Assembly: GCA_905250115.1 (NCBI GenBank)
Contig: CAJNOI010000103.1
Location: forward strand, 1-64,000
Length of the DNA: 64,000 nt
Direction of reading: 5' to 3'
Source: Adineta steineri
Lineage: Eukaryota > Rotifera > Eurotatoria > Adinetida > Adinetidae
Below the pieces are notes generated by a model. It did not search any database, was not told the DNA's origin, and was given only the letters and a program-made list of their open reading frames with translations. Each line of letters starts with the position of its first letter. Within the stretch, counting starts at the first letter, position 1. Position numbers and translations under genes: made by a program. This document shows positions 23,611 through 35,630 of the stretch, one piece after another.

Positions 23611-25060
23611 TTAATAAAGCCATAGTGCAATTGCATTAGAAGAAAATCGTAATCGAAATGGTCGATTAAGTGGATATTGATGTAATTGTCGTCGAATCAA
23701 ATGTGGAAAACAAGGTGTATCATTGAATTTGGAATTGGAAAAGACAATGCGTAGCGAAACAAGTTTTTGTAATTTATCTACAAGCAGATAAATAAGAGGA
23801 ACAATACGTCTTGTGGATTTATTTTTTCTGTCAACAATACAAGATGGGTTCCATCTCCATGGATAAAATGCATCACAAATATTAAAGTTAAGTTTCTTCA
23901 AGTTAGATAATCGATTCGACAATAATGTACAACTTCGTTGAGCATTTTGAAATGTCAATGTTATACTAAAGATTTCCAGTGATTCAATCTAATTAATAGA
24001 AAAATATTTTTTTTAGTTATTTCGTACGTTTAAATCTTTATAATATTTTCTTTTCTAGATTAAGTTTTGAAGAAAGATTTTTCTGAAATAGAAATAAAAA
24101 TCAATACTTGTTGATTGATCACAGTTGTAAGATTATGATTATTTAATATTGTACGAAACAAAAATCCAAAATCATCAAAAATTTCTAGTGTGTGTACATT
24201 TTAATGTGGTCGGAGTAAGAACATGATTATGATTGATTGAAATATTTGTTAATAATGGCCATGAAACTAATGATGAAATAGAACTTCTACAATTGCCAAG
24301 ATCCTGAACACAATTGATCTTGTTATAGCCACATAGAAATAATGTATCAGCGCATGGAAATAGATCTACTGGATTCACCGACATTTGAAAAGAGCTAAAT
24401 AAGAAAGAGAAAACAATTCTATTAATCATTCATATAAAAAAATGTTTTCTAAATACCTTTCAAGTTCTTTTGAGAATACGTATGATGAAAGAATTTTGTC
24501 ATTATATGGTAAAGTAGATACTTTAAAACAATGAAATGTAGAACCCATATATCGATCATCAAGTTCTTGAATGAATAATTTTGGTCATTATCATTGAATA
24601 AATGGAATTTTAAAAAACGAATTGAAAATTCTTTTTTCTTCAAAAGTATCCGTAGCGTATAACAATAGATTAAGAGTATAAGTTGTCATTGGTTGAAGAC
24701 GATCAATGCACAATTGTTGAATCATATCACCTGATATAGTTAATGGATCAGAAATTGATCTAAATCCTTTTAACTGTAATGAAAAATGAGAAAGTTGACC
24801 CAATACAGATGATAAAAGTGTAATAATTCGATGAAAACTTAGGCTATTCATACAATTTATATGTAGATGAGATAAGTATCGAAGAAGATAAGGATCAATA
24901 ATAGTGGTAGGTAATCTAAAAAAGATTCATGTAATTGACAATTTTATCAATGATAAGTGTAGCTTACAATTTAATATCATGTATATAATCAAACTCATTA
25001 CTATCTCGATCTTTTATACCAAAAGAGAGATATTCGATAAATGGTATGCATGAGCAACAT
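23611..25060 (-). pseudogene. F-box/LRR-family C-terminal region, decayed
   Basis: Fragments in order along the minus strand read CIPFIEYLSFGIKDRDSNEF, then PYLLRYLSHLHINCMNSLSF, GSTFHCFKVSTLPYNDKILS, VNPVDLFPCADTLFLCGYNK, FGFLFRTILNNHNLTTVINQ, and a last exon (about 23990..23611) ending RPFRLRFSSNAIALWLY. These resemble the C-terminal region of the large bdelloid F-box-related family. Splice sites are recognisable between several pieces. Three in-frame stops occur near 24595 between FFKIPFIQ and the next block, and a one-base frame change is needed near 24200 in an A/CA-rich stretch. No F-box start remains: the 5' side is replaced by the repeated module at 25060-25960. An assembly error could explain one lesion but not all. 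Confidence 0.55.
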
Positions 25061-25960
25061 GATATTAAAATGATGAGGATTAGTTATGTTTACTAATACT
25101 CTACTACCAAGCGTGATTGATGTAATGGATTTGAACTCTTTTTCTTGACCATCTGTTGCAGTTGTTGAGAGAAGAAAACGTGGCATTTTTTCTTCTGACG
25201 CCGTTAAATGTAACTCGATACCATCACGAGAGGCACCTTTGAAGTTTGTAGCTGGTCTTGTTTGATGAGCCCGGTATTGTCCAATGTGAGCCAATGGTTT
25301 GGACGTAGTACAATATCTTTATAATCGATAATTACTACTTGCAAACGGTACTTTTGTACAGTATACGGAGCTCTTGTCAGATGTATGTTTATAACTCCGG
25401 TCAACGCACCCTCCTGAATGTTGACGTGCATTCAGGTCGAACAATCCGGCACGAAAACGGCCGGCTCCGTGGTATGCCAGAGGTTTCTTGAAAAGAGTAT
25501 TCCCGTTGAGCGGATCCGTTCGGTTCCACCCGAAGCTATGCCAGGGTCAGATTTATGAATTGCTGCTTCAAGAACAATCGACCTGTGTTTGTTCAGCTGA
25601 TGTTAAATGTAGATTTATACCATCAGTCAATCCACCATCCTGAATGTTGACGTGCATTGGTTGACCATATGGTATAAACTGACGAGCTTCTCTATTGTAT
25701 TGTTTTCTTAGTTCTAATATATTAATCAGTTTGCATTTTCATATATAATGTTTTTTCTTGTGCTGTAGCATTATCTACGAGTCCACCGGACTTAGAAAGT
25801 ATCATCCAGTGTATCGGGATTAAAATAATGCCATTGCTATCGGTTATGATATCATGAAGTCGATAATCCTTATCATTTTCTTCCGTAGGTGCAAACGGTA
25901 AACTTATACCACCGCTTACGTTTCCTTCTTGGAGAGAGATTTTCATCGGTGGACCAAATT
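25061..25960 (-). repeat. Degenerate array of an unidentified protein module (about four copies)
   Basis: Four related coding-like stretches follow each other on the minus strand: MKISLQEGNVSGGISLPFAP... (25946-25722), MHVNIQDGGLTDGINLHLTS (about 25680-25575), MHVNIQEGALTGVINIHLTR (25431-25260) and FKGASRDGIELHLTASEE (about 25250-25090). The shared pattern is P-M-h-v-n-I-Q-e-G-x-L-x-x-G-I-x-L-H-L-T, then YRL, TD, G and HW. The copies lie in different frames, so the array is not a working gene as it stands. I do not recognise the domain. Confidence 0.55.
25435..25556 (-). repeat. GC-rich dispersed repeat, copy 3
   Basis: The reverse strand contains ATACCACGGAGCCGGCCG and GTGCCGGATTGTTCGACC, matching copy 2 (ATACCATGGAACCGGCCG, GTCCCGGATTGTTCGCCC at 10478-10515). 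It lies exactly between two copies of the unidentified module, ending right before an ATGCACGTCAACATTCAGG stretch that the modules share. Confidence 0.65.
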
Positions 25961-26519
25961 GATCGAACTGATTTTTTTCATCATCATATTTTGCCCTGTG
26001 AAATACGTATTGTAATGGAGATTGTAATGTTGTACTTGTTGGTAAGGATAGTAAAATTGTTGAAAATGAATTAGGAATTGTTGTTTAGATCTAAAAAAAC
26101 AACATGATGATTACGAAAACACAACTTACGGGATAATTGACCGTTGCGTCATTGGATAATTTTAAGTAAATTTTTGGTGAGCATTGTATTATTAGAAGGT
26201 GTTGAAATCTGGAAAAAAACAACAAAAACATGTAGAACCTATTTCGTCTGTTATTATTCGAGGTGTACGTGTACACACCGTGACCTATGTTAATTCAGTT
26301 TTCTCTCCGTTTCTGTATTATAAACATAGCTGTTTTGTTTTACATAAGAATATCATCTAATATAGTTATTTTGTTAACGATTGTAATTGTTGTTTTTTTC
26401 AGATTTAAACAAATTAATTAAAAAACAAGGACTAATCAGTGTTCATCAAACATCTACTTGTCATTATCAACAAATACAAAATTACAATTTCCACTGAACT
26501 GCGTATTCTATAGGATGAA

Positions 26520-26790
26520 ATATGATGATATAAAAAATCAGTTCGGTCAATTTGATCCACCGATGAAGATTAATTTGCAACAAGGAAGTTTAACAATCGG
26601 CATGAATTTACACCTTACAACTACTGAAGAAACTGACCAGGACTATCGACCTCATGCCACCATTACTGATTGCATAGGTACAGGTTAATCCCGGTGCATT
26701 GGATGTTACTTTCAAAGACGGGTGGAGTTATTGACAATGCACCACAGCAATTAAACACACTATACATGAAAATCCAAACTCGATTAATAT
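26520..26790 (+). repeat. Fifth, inverted copy of the unidentified module
   Basis: FGQFDPPMKINLQQGSLTIG and MNLHLTTTEETDQDYRPHAT, followed after a frame break by a TLYMKIQTR-like end, match the minus-strand copy at 25722-25960 (PPMKISLQEG..., TLYMKMQTD). The two lie in inverted orientation about 600 bp apart. Confidence 0.55.
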
Positions 26791-26945
26791 ATTACAACTA
26801 TTTTTATTTTGATCGTTTTCTTTTCATTCCCATCGATTTCCTATTTTAATTCAATAAATCATCTTCTTCATTAGTTTTCTTTATTCATACTTTTAGAAAA
26901 AAACATTTTGAAAAAAAATTCTTTTTCGTTCAAATATGTCATTAA

Positions 26946-27851
26946 GGGCCCCCCCCCCTCAAAAAATGTACTTTTTTGAAAAAAAATCGAAATTGAGTTT
27001 ATCACATAGAAAGATGCGCCGAAGTTTCCTCTTTCCGAATATATATAGGTTTTCCCAAAACAATGAGATTTACCTAGACTTATCAGCAAAAAACTTGACC
27101 TTACTACCCTATTTTTTAATATATTTTACATAAGTAAAATTAGCACTATATTCGAGTATTTTGTGTTTAGATTCGACTAGGAATTTTTGCTAACTTTAAA
27201 AATAACTCCGTTAGATGCAGAATTTAATTCTCTATCGAACGGTGTAAGTTTTAGTAGAGGTCACCGTGCAAAAATGAAGTTCTCAAATAAAAACTGAGTT
27301 TTTCACGGATTTTCTTAATTTTAAAACTTCTTTTGCGTTTTTCTCAGAACATGGTTTCCAATCACAAAAATGGAAATAACTCTGATTCGGATGGGCCAAA
27401 AAATTAATATTTTTTTTTATTTTGAAGATCTCGAAAAGACGAAACTTTTTATCAACCAGTTTTTTGAATTTCAAAACCTGGACTCAGAAAAATGAAATTT
27501 ACTATCGCCGGAGCATCATTTTCATGCTTTTTTAAAGATATGTTTACTAAAATATTCATTAAAAATCAATAATACACAATTTCAAAATTCTGTCTGATAA
27601 AAAGATGCGCACTGACATGGGCTTTAATTTGAAACTACCCCGAGCTCCATACGTCATCCCTGAACGGAGTTATAAAGATTCTCCTGGAGGTCAAAAATCA
27701 CCTATGAGCCAGGTGCAAATCCGGTCTGGTACGACCTAGCGAGCTGAAATTTTTATTAGAAGCGTATCTCACCAGGACTACTCATCCCTGAAAATTTCAG
27801 CTCAAACGGACCATCCTAAGTGGCAAATCGTTCCTGAGGGGGGGGGCCCCC
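26946..27851. mobile_element. TTAA-flanked G/C-ended non-autonomous element (about 906 bp)
   Basis: The left border is TTAA then GGGCCCCCCCCCCTC. The right border is GAGGGGGGGGGCCCCC then TCAA. The ends are inverted copies of each other, allowing for run-length differences. A TTAA target with G-rich ends recalls piggyBac-type elements, although the right TTAA is changed to TCAA. There is no transposase ORF. The interior is AT-rich with only chance ORFs. Confidence 0.55.
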
Positions 27852-27871
27852 TCAATGATGTTTAATGATCA

Positions 27872-28072
27872 ATGTCAAAATATCTTGAAATTCAATATCA
27901 TTCAACAAGATTACTTCAATGTCTACATTTAATCGATATTAAACCACGTGAATTTGATAAACTATTGCGTAATTATTTAATAAAACAATTACATACATTA
28001 TTAGTTGATGTTACACGCTCTAATATATTTAATTATATTTTACTAGATATAATAATTATACAATATGGATAA
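27872..28072 (+). pseudogene. Possible F-box/LRR-family fragment
   Basis: A short open stretch reads HSTRLLQCLHLIDIKPREFD and LIKQLHTLLVDVTRSNIFN, which has the hydrophobic spacing of the LRR-like part of the F-box family (compare FTRLRSLILRDV in the gene at 14746). It then decays into AT-rich sequence. It could be a remnant of the same family on the opposite strand, or chance. Confidence 0.3.
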
Positions 28073-30235
28073 AGTAAATTTTGACCATAAAGTATTCGAT
28101 TACAATCAAATAAATATCCATATTGACCGATTCCATTATTAAATATTTTAATACAATTTACATTAGTATTACTAACATCAAATTTTCCATATTAAATTCA
28201 TATACTACTATTTAATTGACGGAATACATTATTATCAAATATTGAACAATCATTTTGTTGTTGACATTAATTTAAATAAAAGAATAAACTATTATCTATA
28301 TAAAAATAAGATTGATTTTTACTTTTTCATTTAACATATTTAAATTAATTTTTCAAAATGATTCTATTCACAAAAGAACCAATTAATATATAAATATAAT
28401 AAAATTATTTTAGAAATTAGCTCTGTATAAACAATAATAGAAAGATCTTGGAACTTCAGGATATTTTATTTAGTGAAATTGTTTTTATATATAAAATCTG
28501 TTTATTTTTCTTTAAGATAATTGTTCTTGTTTGCACATATTGACGACTAATTGAGGATGTACAATAAGATCTCTATAATAATAAAAATAAGCCTTGTTTG
28601 TCAAACATTACGATCCATATGGTAATGCTATCAGCTCCTATTTAATCGAACGTAAAAATTCTCTATTGGGAAATTATTTAAACAAAACAGATTTTTATTT
28701 TATTATTTGTTGATTTAAGAAAAAAAATTTAATTCAAATTTAATACATATCAACATAGAAAATATTGTATTCCAAAACTACTCTAATATAGTTATTATCT
28801 TTGAAAGAAGATATAAATAGAATTAGATAGCATGGGTATTACGTTTCTTCTTGATATATCATTATGTAATGAAGGATATTACCAATAGTACACGCGCAAG
28901 AATTTTACGGACATATTATTCTCTAAGAAATGTATGTGTTTCTTATATATCATTGAATCCAATCAGTAACGCAAAAATGTCAGTCGAAATAACTCAAATT
29001 TTTAGTTGAATGTTTTAAAATGGTACAGATCTATAAGTTAGATATCTGAAATTATCAAATACATTCATAATTAGTCGTTAGTATTGAAAATAATCAGTAA
29101 TGCATTTTTTACTTTCTTGTCCATTTAATGATAATTATGTCCTCTAAAATGACTCGGATACGGATCATATTCTATATCCTCCTTCATGTATAATATTCAT
29201 GACTAATAAAAAAATCAATGTATTAATTATAAGAAATTATTGAACTTACGAATATCTATTTATACAAAATAAATAAATTGTAATCATTATACTTTAAATA
29301 TAAAAGTTTCTATGATACATTTTTTTTTGTTATCTATAATATCTTGAGTATATTAATTTTATAACCATTAAATGTAAGAAATATATACATATTGTATTTT
29401 ATCAAAATTGAAAATCTGATCATTTGTCGAATAAACATCCTCTACTAATAGTAATTAGAAGAAATAATTTTTTTTTAATCTTTATTAATTCGATATATAT
29501 ATGTATATAAATTTTGTGAACTTATAGTTTGGAACATTCATACATATTTGGTATAATCCCTGGACAATAATCTAAATATATTCTTTTAACTTGATTTCCA
29601 TTAACTACAAGAACGATGATAGAGCGATAGGGTAGATGTCGACATTATGTTTCTTCTCTTTTTTTTTCTTTCTCTTATTGGCACGTATTCAAATACAAAG
29701 TCATTTCGTCGTCTTCTTCGTTTTCTTCTCTTTTCTTCTTTTCTTCATTTACCCCCTGGACAACAGAGTATATATGTAGTAGTACTGCTGTTGCATCGAT
29801 TCTATGATAATTCCAGATCGTTCTCTTTATATTTTGTGGTAGAGGTTGATGTGTGTTAGTTACTTGCTATTCTTCCTTTTCTCTCTCATAATCACGTGAC
29901 GAGTGTGCGAGAACAAACACAAAGAGAGTGAAAAATAGATTTTCTCTTCTCTTATTCACTCTCTTTCTTCTTTTCTTGTTGCGTTCGGCGCGTGTTTTTG
30001 CTGTCTACAAAAATGGTCGAATCATTCATTATTCAGATGCGTTAGAATAAGAGCAGCACAAGCCCATTCACCATCACCATCACACGCGCCCGAGCGTTTT
30101 ACAACAAAATTTAACATCAAGCGCAGCAACAGCACAAACGAATATAAATAAAACATCTTCGTCGTGATCCAACGCGCTTATTAATAAAAAAGCAAACAAA
30201 TAAACACAAACAAAATAATTATTCATCAGGTTAAC
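28073..30235. other. AT-rich intergenic, upstream of the Y-box gene
   Basis: No gene seen. The last 250 bases are less AT-rich (around GCGTTCGGCGCGTG at 29980) and are probably the promoter and 5' untranslated region of the Y-box gene. Confidence 0.5.
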
Positions 30236-31813
30236 ATGTCATCAAACGACGTGGCAACAAACCAAAATTCTGGATCAGATCAAAAATCTGATGCCAATAA
30301 ACAACAAGATCAAGCCGGTTCGGGCACTGATGATCCAAAACAAATCAATGGTAAAAGCGTTGTCGGTAAGAAATAAGTTGTTTTTCTCTTAGGTTTTTTT
30401 TCTTCTTCTTCTTTATTCTTTTATTCATACTATACGCGCCTTTGTAAATGAAATATAAAGAAGCAAAAAAAAAAGAAAGCAACAGCTTGTAAGATAAAAT
30501 AATTATTTCTTGTTTTTTTTAGCAACAAAAGTGTCTGGTACAGTCAAATGGTTCAATGTTAAAAGCGGTTATGGATTCATTCATCGGTAAATATTTTTTA
30601 GAAAATTATTATATATATATATATACAATTTCTTTTGTTTTATTTTTAGGGAAGATACTAATGAAGACATCTTCGTTCATCAAACAGCTATTGTTAAGAA
30701 CAATCCCCGAAAGTACTTACGTAGTGTTGGTGATGAAGAAAAAGTCGAATTCGACATTGTACAAGGTATTATATATTATTAGATTGAATATGTTTCGTTC
30801 TTTTACAAAAGTATTGTTTATTTGTTTTTTTTGTCGTAGGTGAAAAAGGTTATGAAGCCGCAAATGTAACTGGACCTAATGGTGACAGTGTACAAGGTTC
30901 AAAATATGCAGCTGATCGCCGACAATATAATACACGTGGCAGCTTTCGAGGAGGTCGTGGCAACGGTCGACCACCATTCCGTGGCGGTCGTGGAGGACCT
31001 TTCCGTGGAGGTATGTTTATATATTAAATAAGAGATAAATTCTTATAAAATATATTTAAGGTCGAGGAGGTGGTTTCGATGGTGGTTATAATCAACCTTT
31101 TGGTCAACCATTCGAAAACTATGGTCCACCACCAATGGTTGGACGTCCTTTTGGTCGACCACCACGAGGTTTCGGCGGTCCGATGATGCGAGGTATATAT
31201 ATACATACATATAATTGAAACTATATTTCATAAATTACATTTTAAAATTTTCATTTAGGTCGTGGACGACCACCAATGCGCGGCGGCTATGGATATGATG
31301 GCGATTTTGCAGGTATTAGGTTGAAAAAGTTTTTTTAAAAGGGGTTATATGTTAATTTTTTATTTTTTGGTCGAGGACCCCGTGTTTTTCGCGGTCGAGG
31401 CGGCCCAATGTTAGGTGGTCCGATGGGTCCTATGTCAGGTCCAATGGGTCCACCAATGGGTGGTACGTAGTTTGCTTTTATTATTTTATGTTTTGTTTTG
31501 GTGTTGTAAAAAACTGCCGAAGAGCGAGAACAAAATAATCACTTGTGTTATTTAGGCTTCCGTGGTCGTGGTGGATTTCGTGGTCGTGGTCGTGGCCGTG
31601 GTCGATTTTTTTCGAGGAGCTCGTCAAGGAAATCGTAATGATTCACAAAACGATGTAAGTCTTATTTTATGTAGTATGCTCTTCTGCAGTTTTAAGTTTT
31701 GTTGTAATTTAACATATATTAATATATATATATATATATATTTTTTTTTCTTAATTTTCTAGAATAATGACAATCAAGGCGGCGGTCAAGATGGAGGTCA
31801 ATCATCAGTCTAA
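30236..31813 (+). CDS. Y-box / cold-shock domain RNA-binding protein with RGG tail
   Basis: Exons: 30236-30365, 30523-30586, 30650-30765, 30840-31010, 31061-31192, 31259-31312, 31376-31462, 31556-31654, 31763-31813. The cold-shock domain (about residues 45-125) has [19 protein letters not shown] and [10 protein letters not shown], with the RNP1 (GYGFIH) and RNP2 (DIFVH) motifs. The tail is rich in RGG/RGRG and Pro-Met-Gly. Y-box proteins bind mRNA and control its packaging and translation. Exon 8 carries a run of seven T (31606-31612); read as printed, the frame ends at 31638 in a RSSSRKS tail (278 aa). With six T the frame would continue as [14 protein letters not shown] into exon 9 and stop at 31813, and only that reading matches the exon 9 phase. 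A homopolymer sequencing error is the simplest reading; a real frameshift is the alternative. Confidence 0.85.
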
Positions 31814-32580
31814 ACAACCGTTCAAAGAAAAACAAAATTCTAAATATAAGAAGAATTATTATTAACATCAATAACAAGAAAAAAATGCGTCGTTTTATCT
31901 TTTCTTTTTTCTTCAATATTTTATTCTCAAAACGTCTCTGGTCATCGTCTTTGTATTTGTGTTTAACTTCTTAGTTATGTTTTTGTGTTAAAATCACAAC
32001 AAAAGTCTTTGTCCTGTTTATGCTATTGATTTTGTTTGTGTTTTTGTGAGAAACTTTTTAACAACTGACATCATTTATTATCATGTGTTTCTCGTTTTAG
32101 TTTTTGTTTTTTTTTTTTTGTGAATGAATGAACAGAGGTTTACCAAGAATAAAATAAAGAGATGAAGAAAAATTAAAAAATTTCATATATGAAAATATAG
32201 ATTGAAGAATTTCTATTGTGCATAAAGATGTTTTTAAAAAATATGTTAAGAGATTGCACGAGTTCATAATAATTTTTGATAGAAAAAAAAGAAGTATGAT
32301 ATAGTACTGTGTCTTTGAATAATATTTATTTAAGATAAAATTCATTTCCGTACTATTATTTTCTATTTTCTCCTTACTTGTTTGTTTTTAATGTTTTATT
32401 AGTTATCTGTTATTCATGGAATTTGTTTCTCGACACTCATCTCTAATTTATTTTTCTCGATCAATCGAGACAATTTACATTTTTTCCGTATTAGTTTTTT
32501 GTCGGCTGTATTGTCATTATTTAATCAGAGAAAAAAAACTAGTAAACTTTCACTTACAAACTAAACAATCTTGAAGTAAG
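31814..32580. other. Y-box 3' region and K2P upstream region
   Basis: 3' untranslated sequence of the Y-box gene with several T-rich tracts, then AT-rich DNA up to the K2P start. No gene seen. Confidence 0.5.
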
Positions 32581-34181
32581 ATGCCAATTGATCGAATCTC
32601 GCATCTTATTGCACCAGTACCTGCTGAAAATCAAAATCAAAATCAACGTCCATCATTTTTTCATACATTTGCACGATTTCTTTGTTCAAATCTTGGTTTA
32701 GTCATTGTCGTTATTGCTTATAGTATTGGTGGAGCTTTTCTTTTCATTTTACTTGAACAATATATTGAATTACAAAATTGTCAACAAGCTAGTTGTATGT
32801 ATAAAGTATTTATGAATTAAACTTTTTTTTCGAATAGTTTTATTTCTTATTATAGTAACGGAAAATGTTTCAGTATCAAATATATCTGAAACAATGTTCA
32901 GTTATGTTACTATAACAAGTGAGGATACTACAATCATTTATGAACAAATAGCTGATTATTTGGATAATTTTACAAATGATGTTTATGATCGTAAAAATAA
33001 TTTTCGTTACAGCGGACAGGATTGTGATACAACATCAGGATGGAGTTTTCCATCAGCATTACTTTTTACAATAACAATCATTACATCAATTGGTTATGGA
33101 CATATAACACCAGTATCATGGTAAGATAATAGAAAATGTATTTTTGAAATTCTAATTTTCATATATACTCTAAAGGGAAGGACAAATTACATGTATTTGC
33201 TATGCATTAATTGGTATTCCAATATTTCTTCTTTGTCTAGCAAATATAAGTTCGATATTGGGTGATATGTTTCGTTTTATATATTCGACAAGTCTTCATT
33301 TTATGTGTTGTTGTTGTCGTATTTATATGCGTAGTCGTTATCGAAAACGTCGATTACGTGGAGAAAATTCATTTAATCAACAAAAAATTGGTTATGTTGG
33401 TACAGGATCAGTTGATCCACATTGGCCAGAAGCAAATCGTCAATATGATGGAGATAAATTAAGTGATGATGAATATGATATTGATGATGAAATTGATCAA
33501 GAAATGGATGATATTTGGAATCGTATGGAAAGTCGTGTACCTATTTTAGCAGTTCTTATAATTATAATTGGTTATATATTTTTTGGAGCATTTATATTCA
33601 ATAGATTTGAAGGTTGGACAATGGTAGAATCAGTATATTTCTGTTATATAACATTGTCTACAATTGGATTTGGTGATTATGTATGTAAAATTAGTGGTTT
33701 TTTTCTTCTTCTAATTTAATTCTTATGTATATTTTTAAACTTCTAGGTACCTGGTATAACATCAAGTTCAACATCAGGTTTACGTTTTGTAGCTGCTTGC
33801 CTCTATATTATTATTGGTCTAGCTGTATTAGCTATGTGTATTGATTTAATTAAAGAGAGTATTGTTGAAAAACTTGAATGGTTTGTATTTATTCTTTCTT
33901 TCTTTCTTTCTTTTTCTTCAAAAATATTTGAATATTACAGGGTTGCACATAAACTTGGTGTTATCAAAGAAGATGAGAATTTAATAGATGATGAATATAC
34001 ACGATATGCTAATTTTCAATATGCACGACGACATGATAAGAATGGCTCTTATGATGAACCACCAGCATATGATGATACATCTGTTGGTAGACCTTGGTCA
34101 AAAGATGTTAAAGATAGATATGATTCACCAAGAAATTTCCAATGCAAACAAGATATCAATACAATAAACAATAAACATTAA
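32581..34181 (+). CDS. Two-pore-domain (K2P/TWK) potassium channel, 452 aa
   Basis: Exons 32581-32794, 32856-33120, 33176-33680, 33747-33880 and 33941-34181 join in consistent phases. TM1 is about residues 35-58 (LGLVIVVIAYSIGGAFLFIL). Pore loop 1 has TIITSIGYG followed by TM2 (ICYALIGIPIFLLCLANIS). An acidic cytosolic loop follows, with a DDEYDIDDEIDQEMDD stretch. TM3 leads to pore loop 2, TLSTIGFGDYVPG, and TM4. GYG and GFG selectivity filters in tandem define the K2P family, which carries background potassium current in the plasma membrane. The subfamily is not clear; the long acidic TM2-TM3 loop is notable. Confidence 0.93.
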
Positions 34182-34445
34182 ATTTCTTAATTTCAGAAAA
34201 AAGAACAATGACAATATTTCTTTTTCTCTTCATTTATTTCATATTTATATATCATTCTTTATCAATATATACTAACCCATATTTTATTCTTATAAAGAAA
34301 TAAATACATATTCTTTCAATATCATTTGATTTATAGAATCAGTTAACTGAATAACCTTGATTTATGGCGTCATCTGTTCTAACATAAGTTATACTGGTCA
34401 TTATATACTTAATAAAATAAAGAAATTCTCATATTATTTCCAAAA

Positions 34446-34928
34446 ATGACATCGTTAAATACAGCTATAAGTTTTCTTTCACATATTGGTTTTTCACATT
34501 CCAATGCTGATAGTTTAATGAATAAAATGAATAATGATATGTCACGTTTAATGATTTGTTCAAATAAAGAACTTATTCAATATGATCTAGCACTTGACTT
34601 ACGCCTTCGTATATTACGTGCTATACGTTGTTTTCATATGGAAAAATGGTCCAAACACTTAATGAATAATTTTAATAATGATAAAAATCTTAATAATATT
34701 CAATCAAAAAATTATTTATTTGAAAAATTAATTTTTCATCTATTAAAATATCATATTTGGATTATTTATACATCATGGACATTAAATTATATTCAAAAAT
34801 ATTTAATAATTACACAAAACATGGATCAAGAAAATATTCAATTATTCTATGACAAGATAAAACGAATGCAAAATGCGATTATTAAATTAAAACAAATGAT
34901 TATTATAATTAAAAAACATTTATCTTAG
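34446..34928 (+). CDS. Small SAM-like protein, 160 aa
   Basis: Single-exon ORF 265 bases downstream of the channel gene. Residues 1-58 (FLSHIGFSHSNADSLMNKMN ... LDLRLRILRAIR) have the helix spacing of a SAM domain, including the aliphatic LRLRILRAI end helix; this is a weak, pattern-based match. The remainder is helical and rich in I, K and N, with FEKLIFHLLKYHIWIIYTSW. No other domain recognised. The function is unknown. Confidence 0.5.
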   Translation: MTSLNTAISFLSHIGFSHSNADSLMNKMNNDMSRLMICSNKELIQYDLALDLRLRILRAIRCFHMEKWSKHLMNNFNNDKNLNNIQSKNYLFEKLIFHLLKYHIWIIYTSWTLNYIQKYLIITQNMDQENIQLFYDKIKRMQNAIIKLKQMIIIIKKHLS

Positions 34929-35630
34929 ATTTATAAGTTTTAGGTCAAAAAAAAAAATATATATATAGACAGACAAAGATTGAATTTCATCATTACGTAT
35001 TTCATAGACATTAGTATCGATATTTGATTATTTAACTAATGATCAAATGTAAGATAGAGATCTATATGAAAGACAAACTACAACCAATACCTCATCAATA
35101 ACCGTATGTCATTTGATCTGTATGTCAACTAGTAGATATTTTCTTCTATGAATAATATCATTTTTCTCGTTTTTTTTTCTTCTTCTCCTTTGGTATGATA
35201 AAAGCTATAGATCTGAAATAATATATAATGTAAAAAACTTTTCTCGACACAAAAATGACAAACTCGTATAGACTATTTTGATAGCGTCGAAACTAATTAG
35301 ATCCTTGTTTTTACTGGATAATATATAATATCTATCGTATAAATTCTATGACAAGAATATTTATTTAGAATGGAAATGAAACCAAAATAGACAGACTTTT
35401 ACTATCAAGGAAAATTCTATTAGGTGTTGTAAATGAGAAAATACATTTTGTACATAATTATTATAGGATAACAAATGACGTTTTGTAGAAGGTTAAATTT
35501 TCACTTAACATCTAATAGAAAGTACAGACATATGAAAGAACGATGGAATATTTTGATATTTTTTCAAATAGAAAATTTATTTTAAAAAAGAAACTAATGT
35601 TAAAAAGAGAAAATAAAAGTTTTAATTTAT
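34929..35630. other. AT-rich intergenic
   Basis: No gene or repeat family seen. It separates the convergent SAM-like and tetraspan genes and should hold both 3' ends. Confidence 0.5.
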
